From: Isoetes taiwanensis
Lineage: Eukaryota > Streptophyta > Lycopodiopsida > Isoetales > Isoetaceae
Assembly (NCBI GenBank): GCA_021234155.1
Contig: JAJEKV010000104.1
Span: 1-64,000, forward strand
Direction: 5' to 3'
DNA: 64,000 nt
Shown: positions 1-11,049 of the stretch, piece by piece
How the letters are laid out: every line of letters begins with the position of its first letter
Position numbering within the stretch: position 1 is the first letter of the stretch
The notes under the pieces: generated by a model
Told to the model about the DNA's origin: nothing
Databases searched by the model: none
Seen by the model: the letters and a program-made list of their open reading frames with translations, nothing else
Program-made: the position numbers and the translations under genes

Positions 1-503
1 GGAAGTCCTATTTCCACAACAAAGATAATGTAGAGAGACCCCATCCGGCCGGGCCACTTCCGGGATTGCTTTCCACTAAACTCCGATTGTTATTGTTCCA
101 CCATTAGATCTATCATGAAAGTCACAGGTCCTCGAGCTCATCCAGTAGCACTTAAAGTAGTTATAAAGTCCTTCAATCTTACCAATTCTGTCCAATCCCT
201 TATTGTAACTTCGTCCCCATCTTCTACATGGTGGGACAATGCCATTAAAACAACTTCCTTATTGAAAAGACTCTTAGGGTTTCTCAATGGGAGTGGATTG
301 CCCCCAAAGTGACATCATACTTAGATGTCTCCATATAATCAGGAGAGCCATGCTTGGGGAAACATCCCGTCTGATCTGTCCAAGATCATTTACAGCGTTC
401 ATTTTAGTTGAGATTGTATGTAGTCTCATAATGGGGCATACCCCAATGCAAAATTCAATAATTTTGAATGAGGAAAGAAGAGATGTGAAAGAGATTGGCT
501 CTA
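1..503 (-). pseudogene. 3' end of L1-type LINE, copy A (fragment)
   Basis: This stretch matches 39409-39910 almost base for base. There the same sequence is the 3' end of a LINE whose ORF2 reads on the minus strand. The recognisable peptide (minus, 543 to 274) holds the end of the Cys/His-rich zf-RVT region (IIEFCIGVCPIMRLH) that follows reverse transcriptase in plant L1 elements, and then the short tail (LLIIWRH). The reading frame is broken by several indels relative to copy B. The fragment is cut at about 503 by a gypsy fragment; LINE sequence resumes at 2982-3009 and again at 17755. About 355 bp of LINE present in copy B (39911-40265) is missing here, so the gypsy fragment came with a deletion. 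The call as LINE is secure; coding capacity is lost. Confidence 0.85.
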
Positions 504-523
504 GGGATGCATGCAACCTCTTA
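504..523. repeat. 20-bp direct repeat, left boundary of gypsy fragment
   Basis: GGGATGCATGCAACCTCTTA occurs exactly here and again at 2962-2981. The two copies mark the junctions between the gypsy fragment and the interrupted LINE. They are too long for a usual 5-bp integration duplication. They are more likely ends of eroded LTRs, or a repair-associated duplication. Confidence 0.7.
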
Positions 524-1089
524 AAGGATGCATGCAAATGCATGCAATCCCTCTCACGGGCGTCCGTCGGTGTCTATGCATTCCCTCCCCTTGACATCGC
601 GGCAGTCCTCTGCCAACGAGGCTAGAGTCCTTTGCCATCTTAGCATAATCTTTTCTTGGCCTCTTTTTAGGCGCAGAGCTACTGAAACCTTCCCAATGTC
701 TTGTGCCTTCCGGTAGTTATATTCATCACGAGAATATCGGAATAGGCCTCAAATAAATACCCACGAACCCATGGGCGTCCTCCAAAGGCCGATTGGCAAA
801 ACTTAACAAATATTGCTTAGAACCACTAGTGTATTTATCATTCAACTGAAACATTAATCGGCGCCAACTTAAGGTCTTTCTTACTTGGCGTCCTTCTTAA
901 AAGTGGCCTTTGTGAATCCTCATCCATACCCAATCCACATTCCTTAAAAGTCATTTGCATGCATCATAAGTTTTTTAAGTTATTTGAACAAAGGAATAAA
1001 GTGGGCTTGCTTAGTCAAACAATCCACAAAACTGTCCAAATCATATTATTCTTAGAGAGCAATGCTAGCAAAATTCTTAACAAACTTGT

Positions 1090-1356
1090 CTATAATAAGT
1101 GCAAATGCAAATAGTATTCTTCCAAAGACTTGCAATACACATACGACAAGAATTGTTCCTTTTCGACCAATAAAACTGGTGCACCAAAAGGTGAATAACT
1201 ATGTCGAATCAAACCCGACTTGAAGTAACCACGGCAAGTTGTTGGCTTAATCTCGGCTTGTTGCCCATGCTTTTCCGAAATGGACAAATGACGAAACCAT
1301 TGGAATGGGGCGATCCACAAGATCCTTAACCAACTTAAAGGTCCTTTTCCCTCCAT
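1090..1356 (-). pseudogene. Gypsy reverse transcriptase, N-terminal scrap
   Basis: The minus-strand peptide contains SGLIRHSYSPFGAPVLLVEK, the conserved start of the Ty3/gypsy reverse transcriptase ('G.IR.S.SPF.SPV.LV.KKDG'). The match collapses just after this motif and the catalytic YxDD region is absent. The next recognisable gypsy sequence on this strand is an integrase scrap near 1055-990, so an internal deletion removed most of RT and RNase H. Not functional. Confidence 0.7.
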
Positions 1357-1362
1357 CCAAGG

Positions 1363-1659
1363 CTAACAAAAGAGTACCGAAACCAGATCAACCAAAGGAT
1401 TATACTCTTGATGCGGGGCATCCCAATCAAAAGATCCACCTTTGCCAAAGGTCAGCCACCAAAAAATGCGGCTTGGCGTTAAAACCTTGAATGGAGTATT
1501 CCAAATCTTTAACAACCAAAAGCAAGGTGAAAGTTGACCACGAAAAGCGGACGACAAATCCATCGCATTTGTCAATGGAAGAGTGGACAAGTCCAGCGCC
1601 TTCACTAACTGTCGAGAAATCACATCAAATTCACTACCGGGATCAAAAAGAGCATGCAC
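1363..1659 (-). pseudogene. Gypsy aspartic protease region (degenerate)
   Basis: The peptide opens with ALFDPGSEFDVISRQLV, which aligns with the retropepsin active-site signature 'ALfDsGAthsFIs..l' of Ty3/gypsy polyproteins. The catalytic D is kept, but the usual D-(S/T)-G reads D-P-G, which is not expected to be active. Later residues (VLTPSRIFWW...) correspond to the beta-strand part of the protease but are frameshifted. It lies between the zinc-knuckle remnant and RT, as expected for gag-PR-RT order. Confidence 0.6.
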
Positions 1660-2317
1660 TTACGATCCGGACGATTCTTAAAAGCATAAAAGGCGACTAT
1701 GTTCGGGATGGTCTAGTGTATAGGAATGACCCACAAAAGCCACCATTTTTTGTCCCGCTTTCTTTCTTAGATTCAGTGGAACTTTAGATGTACGATTTTG
1801 AATCCCCTTTTTTCCTTTGGGGTGTACGGAACATTCAAAAATTTATGGTCGGGACTAGAGCAAATAAAACACTTATGCTCACGGCCGAGTGATTCTTAGA
1901 AACCATATATAGGATTCTTTAGGCTCCCTCTCTGGCGAAGACTTATCCTCCTCAGAACGCTTTGCACCCTAAAGGCGGAAATAGGAGGAACATGATCTCC
2001 ATTGATGCAGCTCTTCACGATGCACGGGTTTAACAAACTTGTGAGAATGACGGCGTGGGAATCATCACGACATAGATTTAAACCCCTTTGTGCATTGATG
2101 GCTGAGTTAATGAAAGACCCTCCTCTTCAACTTTTTACGCTGGTTTGCGAGAGGGCCCAAAAAAAGGTTTGCGGCTTGAAGATCCAACTTGGCACCGGAT
2201 CCAGCGATGGACAACGCCCATCAACGGTCAGATTTCTCTGCATCATTTTGCCAATTTGGAGACCTTTCTTCCAAGACTCTTGCGAAAAAATCGAGCGGAC
2301 TCCTTGTCTTCTTTGGG

Positions 2318-2611
2318 TCAAGCCCCGGTTCCATTCGGCGAGCAAATCCAGCTCCCAATTATGACCCGAAACCTTTCCTTAATGAGTGTCTCAAACTCGC
2401 AAATGTTGTGATCGGAGTTTCCTTGGATTCGGTTCTTGAGTAGATCAAGCCACCAATCATAGCGACCCCCTCTAAGTGGCGTTGACAAAATAAAGCTGAG
2501 TGTCATCATCATCTTTGGTTTTGGCCCGAAATATGAGTTGAGATCCGCAACCATGCAAAAGTTCCTCGCATCATCGGTGGGCGCCAAATAAGGTTTGAAC
2601 TCAATTTTCAC
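2318..2611 (-). pseudogene. Gypsy gag domain (degenerate)
   Basis: The minus-strand peptide includes KIEFKPYLAPTDDARNF, LNSYF, RYDWWLDLLK and FETLIKERFRV. These fit the plant retrotransposon gag consensus, in which a capsid-like helical region ends with 'W...L...F...f...FrP'. Downstream on the minus strand, about 1885-1840, a CCHC-like knuckle reads HKCFICSSPDHK but lacks a clear last cysteine. The region upstream (2640-2890) may hold the coiled-coil start of gag but is full of stops. Confidence 0.6.
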
Positions 2612-2981
2612 ATTCGGCGCCCGATCTTAATACCAGCGACGCGTGGATGTCGCATCATCGCGACAACTTCAAGCTGCCAAACGGACGGCGAGTCCATGTC
2701 ACGAAGCTCGTATGCGAGCTAAAGCGACTTCAACTTTTAAGCTCAAAATCGCATTGTGGTCTCCAACTCCATTATCGATCCACTTCCCAGTTGGTCCATC
2801 GCAACCAAAATACGATACCGCTGAAACAGCACAAATGGCGGTACTAGCTATACTCGCCACCCAACCCACGAGCTCGGCGAGCGGATCTTGAATGCCGATG
2901 AGCTCTCCCAGAGCACCTCTTTATAGCTAGCAACCCTCCATGCATGCATGCAACCCCTCTGGGGATGCATGCAACCTCTTA

Positions 2982-3009
2982 GGGCTTTGAGTCTAAATTC
3001 CATCCACGA
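2982..3009 (-). pseudogene. Short LINE segment between two gypsy insertions
   Basis: These bases (CTTTGAGTCTAAATTCC...) match LINE copy B at about 40265-40289. They connect the degenerate gypsy fragment on the left with the intact gypsy insertion on the right. The last five bases, CACGA (3005-3009), are the left copy of the target-site duplication of the 3010-17754 element. Confidence 0.8.
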
Positions 3010-4630
3010 TGTGGCGTTCCCGTATTTATCTGGTCTACTATCACGGGACATTACAAATACAAGCACGTCACTCCCCTAAAGGTGCCGCTACCATGGGGGG
3101 TATGGGAACTTAATTGCAACCTAGGGGTTACCTTACAAAAGGATTAAATTAGCTATGCTAATTTAACACATTATTGATAATAACCTATAACCTAGGAAAT
3201 TGGGATAATTACCAATTGGGAAGGCGCCACCGCCCCAATCGATTGAGCGGCATGGGGATTGCCAAGTTTGGATGCCAACTTGACCCCTATCCCCAGGATT
3301 GACTCACGAAGATCGACCAAGGAAGGCGGTGAGGCCGAGCGCCATCAACCACTGCAGAGAACCGCCATACCCGGTCGTCCTGTGGAAGTCACTGACTGAA
3401 TCTTGAATCTTCAACCGAGGAGATGGAGGCCCCCATGGGAATGAGTCCGGACCCTTTAATTCAGGTAGGTGGCTATGTGAATTCTAGATAACACTTGGTT
3501 GTGTCGCCTTTCTCTGTTCTTTTTGTAATTCAGTCATAGAAACTAACCCTTGTTTGTGCAAACAAGTTCTCTTTATATTCAATTACGGTTCTTCTACTCG
3601 AAAGGATGGATTGTTAGTTCTTTGTTTCATCGACTCTCAAACGGGGGATTACGGGGGTAGAGGCCTACGAGGCAGTGTATGGTAGTATGCTCCTAGATAG
3701 CATACAGCAAAGTCCCATTAGATGCGGCATTGCACAAGAACCCACCGGTCCTAGATGCTATGGTCCTGGCTTAGCACAGGACAAGGAACACGGTGGTGAC
3801 ATGAGGGGTGGGGTCTTGCATGAGCATACAAGGCTCTGAGACTCCTCCCATGGGCTAGGCACGATAGCCGGGTCCACGTGGGGGCGGGTATGGGTCCGAC
3901 ACTCCCACAGGTGGGAAGGTGTGATCCGTGTATGGAGCACCTTGCACTTTGAGTAGATTTAGGGGTGAGTAAGTCGGGCACGGATGCGGGGTCGCTGATG
4001 CGGCACGTATTCTCTAGCTCACCCATGGAACCACCTTGTGGATTACGGAAGGGGACGCCCCCGACCTGCCTCATCGGACCAAGGCGTCATGAACACGAGT
4101 AGGCTCTGGAGGGTGATGCCCCGGGGTGCGTCTCAGGAAGGCTATAGCGAAGCCATAGCATGAATTGACCCATCCGCAAAGTGTGCAATGTGAGGGGCGG
4201 ATGGAGTGGACAACCCTAGCCAATGTTCCCACGCCAGATAGCGCCATGCCAAGACTTCGGTCCGCTGATCTCTTGAGGCCCCAGTGGTCGATCTTCACCG
4301 AGTCTTAGCCGGGTAGAACACGGGGGTTTGGGTGTTTTCTTAGGTTTAGATGCATATTCTATGCCGTTAGTATTTGGATGGATGCCACCCTTCGTGGTGG
4401 TTATTTATATATAATTTATGCCGTGTGCTAACCCTTGTATTCATGCTTCGCGGCGTAGGAGTCCCATTGAAGGCGTGGGCGAATGACCCTTTCGTGTCCT
4501 TCTTTCGGGCATCATTTCATAGATGGCCGAAATAGACGGAGAGTTCCGCTCATGGCAAGTTGGTTGCCATGGGAGGGGAAAGTCCCCCGTATGTATAACG
4601 TCCGAGGGTCATTATATATTCGGGGAGCCG
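3010..4630 (+). repeat. 5' LTR of the gypsy element
   Basis: About 1.62 kb, aligned along its length with 14478-16085 and 16138-17754. It begins TGTGGCGTT where the other LTRs have TGTGACGTT. Its 3' end is blurred: the expected GAGCGTCACA is replaced by a garbled GAGCCGCCGG just before the primer binding site. Differences from the other LTRs sit largely at CAG/CTG positions. Confidence 0.85.
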
Positions 4631-4634
4631 CCGG

Positions 4635-4648
4635 TGGTATCGGGAGCC
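4635..4648 (+). other. Primer binding site, initiator tRNA-Met type
   Basis: TGGTATCGGGAGCC lies directly after the 5' LTR. The classic plant LTR-element primer binding site complementary to initiator tRNA-Met is TGGTATCAGAGC. The difference lies exactly at a CAG, the triplet that is systematically disturbed in this sequence, so the true site is probably canonical. Confidence 0.65.
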
Positions 4649-7600
4649 GTGATTTTCGGTTGCTTTCGAAATCATAGCATCGCCAAACACTAACTCGTAT
4701 ACGGTAGTTAGGAGGAGGCTAAGTCAATGTGTCGTTAGTTCTCTTTGTTGTTTGGTTTGGTGTTAGGTTAAGTTAAGAAATTGTAGCTTTGAAGTGGAGG
4801 GGCCAAGATTGGAGGCCTAGCGAGGTGCCGATTGGAGTAACTCAAATGACAAAGATGATGGCTCCATTGGATTGGGCACTTTCGAATTACCCTAAAGCAG
4901 TCAACTCAGTGAAAAATAGTCAAAGGCAGGCCCAAAACGAATTCGGCGCCGCTTGCTTTTTGTAAACTGCGATCAAGTTAGAAGCACCCGAAATCTTCGC
5001 CGGCGACCGAATTGGTTTGACGCGAGTCAACGCTTGGCCCGCCCAGTCAACTTCGGCGCCGCTTGCATTCGGCGACACCGAGGCGTAAACCCGTATAATG
5101 CCATCATTACCGGCCGTATGTGGCGTATTTTCATACGTATATTTTTTTAATAATAATAAAATTTTTAAGTTAATAAGAAAAAAATTTGAAATTTTAAAAG
5201 TTAATTGGCCGTTTAGCAAACTATTTTCTGTCATTTGCTTTTGCTTCTGCGCCTCCAACCGCCTGAGCCAGCTCTCCTCCGCCATCGCCAGGGACGGACC
5301 TTGATATGCGCCCTTGTGCTTTGTGCCTCCTAGCGCCCCCTCTGCCATCCTTTTCGCCGCCAGCGCCTCACTATTCCCCATGGCTATTACCAAGAGCGCT
5401 CCGGACCCGTCCACCATGAGCATCGTGGAGATCTACGCCATGATTGCTAAGCACATGGCTACCTGACCCCGACCTCATCGACATCTTGTTGGATGAGCTG
5501 GTCAATAGGTTTGAGAACAATGACAGATTCCATATCCCGTCTATCACTTCTCGAGCCATTCCTCATCCTTTGAACCTACGCCCAGCTCCCCTACACCCTT
5601 GTTGAGCAACACGATATGGTGATGATGCTCATCAAGTTTTATCCTCGAACAAGAAGGCCATAGGAGGAGGAGGAAGATGTCGGGGCGAGGCCGGCCGGGA
5701 TTAGGGTTTTGCGGGGAAGGCGACCAGGGGGATTGAGGCCCGGTCGACGACCGCGGCCGGGGTAGGGAGTACGGTACCTGGAGAGCGGCTTTGCCGTCAT
5801 CGATGGCGAAACCATTGAGGTTCCCCCCATACCAATGGCATGAGGGTTCCAACAGTTTTGTGCGGGGAGAAATCCCCGACATCAACATCGACTATCGACA
5901 ACTATTGAGGATAGATATGGGTCTTCGACCACAAAGGTACCCTGGCCCGAACTTAATCGCCGTGCCGCACCCAACTTTTGCTCAAATCCAAGAAGACTTA
6001 AAGGCAAGCTCGGGGAAAGCGAGAAGTTGGAGCAAGAGGCCGGGACCAAACAAGATCGGCCGGGACCAACAGGGGAGGAGGTGCATCACGGGAGTGGCTC
6101 GAACCCAAAACCCACACATTCGGCCCGTTAAGCTCGAAGGAAGGGAGTTGCTCATAAGGCCGGTGATCAATATAAGGATAAGTTAAAGACTGTCGGGGCT
6201 TTTGGGAAGAAGACCAGCTCAACCTGCCGGAGGCGTGAGAGAGTGGATAACTCGTAGGTTCTTTGGGGCTAAGAGCGGTGCCAACATCGTCGGGGCCCCG
6301 ACCACGCGGAAGCCTCATCGGTTCCGACCGATGCGGGTGGCATTGCGGAGATCCGCCAAATTTTCGAAGATCCACGGACCTTCCGATCGAAGCTGCCTTT
6401 TGGTGAGGCCCGGTACGGAGATCGCCACGACAATTTAAGACCGATCTCCGTTCCGGACCTTTGCAATTTTGGCTCCAAGAGGTGCTTTGAAGCCTACTTG
6501 GTAGCACTTTTGGTGATGCCAACCTTTGCGCTATCCACGCAAAGAGGGTCACCATAATGCCTAAGGATTTGGCCCTCGCCCGTATTAGGATACGGGGAGC
6601 AATATAGCCTTCTTGCGGGGATCCGCATTTGTACATATTTTTTTGATAATTAATAAAAAGCTCTTATTTTGAATTAAAAGTTTAATGTTTTTTTTTTTCC
6701 ATGTTAAATTTAAAATAAAATCTTGACGTCGGCTTTATTAAGAGGGTTTAAAGGGGATTGTAGGGTCATTTTAAACGCTTCTTTTCCTCTCTCCTCCCTT
6801 CTAGCGCCATGGCTGCCGCATGCACCACCCTTGTTTGCTTTGGTACCTTGATGGAGAGAAATGGGATCCACGAGGTTCCCTTCGACCTCGACTGCAAGTA
6901 GCCTTTGCTATGCCAGCGATAGACCTCCTTGCCAACATCTGGCGGCATCAGGACTATGCGGATTCCTTGACTTTACATGGAGGAAATGCTTCCTCATGTG
7001 TATTCCTCTAGGGGATCCTCCCCACTTGTATTTGGAGGCGGGGAGATAGTTGGCCGGATGCTAGGCGGGGACACACATGCTTATGGCGTCACGAAGGGGA
7101 AACTCCGATGGGGTAAACACCTAGGTGGTCCAGCATCGAGGGGCAGCGATATCCGGAAGCTACTTTTCGCTCTAGCCATCCTCATGGACCAATATGTTGA
7201 GGATGAAACCTTGCGGCAGAGAAGGGCAAGCCGCGCGAGAATCCTCAGGAGGGGGATGACGAGCATATAGGAATGGGCGACTTTGCGTTGGAAAGAAACT
7301 AGCAGAGGAGCTACCACCGCCGTGACCAATCTATAGGCTTGTCGGGGTTAGAACTGACCTTCGATTATTTATCACCGGGGCGGGAATACCTTCTCTTGGA
7401 TGATATTATCACGGGCGTATCACGTAGTGGCGGATATAGGCGCAAGCGCGCAAAGACCATGTACTTTATGAGCTTGCGGAGTATTGTATGGATGATTTCA
7501 TCGACTTCACTTCTACCGAGCTTCCGAGGTGCACTGGCTGCTGCGCAGCCCGTCAGGAGACCCTAGAGCCGGCGGAGACTCTATTACGTCTTCGTGACTT

Positions 7601-9540
7601 TGTGATGCAGGAACCAGCTTCGCAACCTGCACCAGATGCCTTCACGGCTATGGGACCTCACGTCCCAAACATCAATATGGTTGAGGTTCCCTCCGGCTCA
7701 GATGATGAGGGTGAAGATTTATATCATAACCCTGCGCATAAGAAGGAGGACGGGAGCTCAAGGAGGAAGAAGTCCCCATGGACTTGGATAAGGAAGTGGC
7801 CTCATCGAAACTCCATAAAGGGAAGGGCTTTCGGTAACCACCTCACCCGTTTCTTTTTGTCGGCCTTCAAATGCGGGCGGGTTCTCTTCATAGCCGGGAC
7901 TTAGGGCGGCTGAAGCTTCATGGTGGGCCCTCAGGTGCACTTTCTACCCTCGCCCGGCCACAAGAAGCTTCCCTATCGTGCGTTTACGTATGTACTTTCG
8001 TCTGACGGGATCTTGCCCCTTACGACCTTGGGCGAGGATATGCGCCTTGGATGGGCATGAGCTCCTCACGGCAGCCCCATTGGCCGTTGCTTATCCACCG
8101 GAGGTTGCATCATTTGCGGCTGACCCCCGTGGACCACAGGGGTAGCTTCTGGCTGACACCGACCGCCTCCACCACCTCCTAGGGCTAAGGATAAAGAGGC
8201 GGGGGCCTAGTTCACGAACTACGGGTGTTATATAAATTTTGTTATATATATATATACACATGTAGTTATGAGATTTTGGATTGGCAATTGCTTAGACCAT
8301 ATTGAAAAATGTGTACCTTATCTACTTATTAAATACAAAGCTTTCTTGATGAGTATAACTAAATTGTTTTATTTATGACATCCTCTTCCAAAGCATTAAA
8401 GTTTAGGTGCAGTGGAATTACAAAATGTTCTCTATTCATTCCAACTATATTGCGAGAGGAAACCATTTGGGAGTATGAGGAAAGAATCACCGACATGGTT
8501 AGGAGGGGCGATCAGGGCCCGGACCGGGACTACTGCCAGAGATATGGTGAATATCAGTGGGAGGAAGGCTATGGCCGAACCACCGCCACCGGGGGAACTC
8601 TATGACCACGACAAAGGGGCTGGAGATAGTTAACATCCTTAGAGATCGAGCTTTCGAGGATTTAAAGATGACCCCTAATGTCGCACAGGACTATTGGAAT
8701 ATGACAAGGCACGAAGCCTTTGAGGGGCAACGACCATCTTTGGCAACTCTTTTATGCGATCTTGCGAAGGCTCTTTAACCTTTCGATTATCAGCCCAACA
8801 TGGGAATACCAAGTAGTCATTGTCCAAGCACGGGCGCGCTATAAACTTCGTCCAGAAGCATGCGGGAGAGTACGCTTCTGTGATCCTGTACCCCTTCGCC
8901 AACCCCTAGGCTTGGTCTCTTCCGTTGTGTTTTTCGTTCTTTGTGGTTTATTGTGCGATAGAACTTTAAAAGTTCCCATTGTATCATACCTACTTTTGTC
9001 TCAATCCATGTATCAATCAACCCGTTGTTATAAGCAACTTGAATGAAATACAAGTATTGTCTTCTATTTGTATATACTTTTGTTCAATTAACTTAAAAGG
9101 GATTGCACATTAATGGAAATCTGCTTATATATTCATGAATGACTCCTATAGGCGAAAATGCGTACTTGATCCCGCTTGGCAAACACCCTCCAACGCCCGT
9201 TGGGTCTCACCCTGAACGAGGAATTGATGTTAATGAAAAAGGTATTTGGATGGATCAACTTCGCGAATTTACGGGCTTATGTGTTGCATACCAATCCATT
9301 GCCACATACCTCGGGGAGGGCCGGACCCGGAATTACCTCGCGACCATTGAGTCCACTGCACAACAGCCCCTCTCCTCCCAGAGCTAGCCCACGTACTGCA
9401 TGCGAAAAGGGGAGGACTCATGCTAAAAGCGTCATCGAAGTTCCTCTAAGGATAGCGCCGCTTCCTCACATTCAACCACCGGGTTCTTCGGGTTCCTCGC
9501 TATCGGACGGTGACCATTCAAAGGCGTAAGGATAAGGAAT
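4649..9540 (+). other. 4.9-kb leader of the gypsy element with unassigned coding remnants
   Basis: This region lies between the primer binding site and gag and is unusually long for a chromodomain gypsy element. Low-complexity AT stretches (5140-5220, 6640-6720, 8230-8260) alternate with GC-rich, protein-like plus-strand segments. One is about 5381-5640 (start MAITKSAPDPSTMSIVEIYA, later DILLDELVNRFENNDRFH, in broken frames). Others are about 5880-6010 (LRPQRYPGPNLIAVPHPTF), 7488-7790 (acidic, PSGSDDEGEDLY) and about 8640-8900 (SKHGRAINFVQKHAGEYASV). I do not recognise any of them. Possibilities are an additional retroelement ORF, as some plant gypsy lineages carry before gag, or captured host sequence. 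Confidence 0.5.
7488..7904 (+). CDS. Unidentified ORF in the gypsy leader, acidic centre and basic tail
   Basis: A 138-residue plus-strand ORF, the longest in the leader. It opens MDDFIDFTSTELPRCTGCC, has a Pro-rich section (EPASQPAPDAFTAMGP), then an acidic cluster (SGSDDEGEDLY) and a Lys/Arg-rich stretch (RRKKSPW). Upstream in-frame-like sequence (YELAEYC before MDDF) suggests that the true reading frame starts earlier and is frameshifted. No domain is recognised and expression is unproven. It is more likely part of a longer leader protein than a separate gene. Confidence 0.3.
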   Translation: MDDFIDFTSTELPRCTGCCAARQETLEPAETLLRLRDFVMQEPASQPAPDAFTAMGPHVPNINMVEVPSGSDDEGEDLYHNPAHKKEDGSSRRKKSPWTWIRKWPHRNSIKGRAFGNHLTRFFLSAFKCGRVLFIAGT

Positions 9541-9549
9541 ACCGAAAAA

Positions 9550-10480
9550 CCGTTGATGACCATCACTAGTATATGGAAGAACCAGGAAGTTGGCTCGGTT
9601 TGATGGGAAATCCAGAGGAGGAGGCTTGAATGCGGAATCTTGGTTGGACGAAATGAAGGAATTGGAAAGTCCTATGGAATGACAGAGAAAGATATCTGAG
9701 GGAAGGTCGCCACCACCGAACCTTACGGGCTGCCCGTATTTGGTGGAAGGGTTACGCCAGAGCTAAACACGGATAGGAGCGGATGCAAGTTCAGGAAGTT
9801 TGCTAAGGCTTTTAAATCGCATTTCGTGCCCCAGCGCCCACAAATGCCAACAGATTCGGACCTTCTGAGGTTGGAGCGAGAAGGGCATGTCGCAGGCCTA
9901 CAGCGGCGAATTCATGCGTTTGAGGTTGTATGTGCGAGGAATGAATGAGAAAAAGAGTTAGAGGGCTACATTGAAGGGTTGGCCCCATCTATTAAGCGAA
10001 TGGTCAAGGCTATCGATCCAAAGTCGATGAGAGGAAGCCAAGGCATTAAGCCTTGAGGAAGATATCGCCAAGGAGCCGATGATCCGCGACTGCTCCTTAC
10101 TCGCTGACCACGGCCGTCCACACCTTACAAACCCCGATCGCCAAGTCCGGGGGCCCTCAAAGACAATTCCTATGGACGCCGGGAGAAGAAAGTTGCTTTT
10201 GCACGCCCGGATAAGCGAGAACAATGCGGCAAAAAGGAAATGGGGGCTCTTCTGGTCCATTCCTAAAGAGGCGGAGAGAACAGCTCCAGCGGGATAAGGC
10301 ATGCTACCGGTGCATGAGGCCTGGACACTTCATGCGAGAGCTGTCCGATGCGTCCGCTTGTGGCGCTCCAACCGGCCATGGCCGACCTCGATTGGGAAGA
10401 TTTGGAGTCCAATCTCTTGCTGCGGAAGGCGAGGCTCAGAGTACATTCATGGTGCGTCTCATATTCTTGCCGCTATAGAA
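9550..10480 (+). pseudogene. Gypsy gag polyprotein with CCHC zinc knuckle
   Basis: Plus-strand coding in several frames. ARFDGKSRGGGLNAESWLDE begins the capsid-like region. Further on come GEFMRLRLYVRGMNEKKELE, YIEGLAPSIKRMV and, at about 10290-10340, KACYRCMRPGHFMRE. The last is a C-x2-C-x4-H zinc knuckle whose final cysteine is lost at a GAGCTGTCC site, another CTG. The order capsid then knuckle then protease is standard for Ty3/gypsy gag. At least three frameshifts break the ORF as written. Confidence 0.75.
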
Positions 10481-10514
10481 GCGAGCCTTGAAAGTCGATA
10501 TACATTATTTCTAC

Positions 10515-10800
10515 AATAGGCCAAGTAGGCGGTAAGCCCTTCATAATTTTGATGGACACGGGTAGTATGCATAATTTTGCTTCTCCTAGAATGGCCAGAA
10601 TGCGGTTTGGAAACATTGAGATCCGACCTAAGCCGGATCACATTAGCTAGCGGTAAGATCGGACATACTCATGGCCGCCCGTATTAACCTTAAAATGCAG
10701 CTGCCGGGTGCACCCGGTTGCCTTGGGTGCGAGTTAATGGACATTGGCAAATATGATCTTATTGTGGGAATGGAGTTTTTAAGCGTCTGCTAGGGCTCAC
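10515..10800 (+). pseudogene. Gypsy aspartic protease
   Basis: Plus-strand frames give GKPFIILMDTGSMHNFAS, a retropepsin active-site motif with intact D-T-G. After a frameshift, KYDLIVGMEFLSV matches the conserved end of the domain ('yDvIlGMdwL'). The enzyme would process the Gag-Pol polyprotein. A premature TAG and frameshifts follow as written. Confidence 0.7.
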
Positions 10801-11049
10801 ATAGGCTGTGTGAGCGCGGAGGTCACCTTCAAGCGCCCGCTAATGGAACACGTGTGACAATAAAAGGTGATTCATTACACTTCGCTATGCGATCAATGTC
10901 ACTAAAGCGACTAGGAAAAGCATCATCTTGAGGAATGAACTTCTTTGCCTCATTAGACTTGCTTCCATTGAGTCGGACTCCAAACGGTGGCAAATGTCGG
11001 CGCTTTACCATCGGACATTGCTACCCTTCTTGAGAATTTAGCGATCTTT

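Larger units (their letters stand above)
504..2981 (-). mobile_element. Degenerate minus-strand Ty3/gypsy fragment inside the LINE
   Basis: Read on the minus strand, this block carries gag (2611 to about 2000), a zinc-knuckle remnant (about 1885-1840), an aspartic protease (about 1659-1500), the start of reverse transcriptase (1356-1090) and a scrap of integrase (about 1055-990, VDCLTKQAHFIP). That is the gag-PR-RT-IN order of Ty3/gypsy, with most of RT and RNase H deleted. The block is bounded by an exact 20-bp direct repeat (504-523 and 2962-2981). LINE sequence lies immediately outside on both sides. No full LTRs are recognisable; the outermost 100-250 bp, rich in ATGCATGC, may be LTR remnants. 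It is absent from copy B. Confidence 0.75.

Noticed and set aside
3751-4298. Minus-strand ORFs within the LTRs (also 15107-15924 and 17222-17473)
   Set aside because: They recur in each LTR copy at the same place, have no domain, and their frames change between LTRs; they are chance ORFs in LTR sequence.
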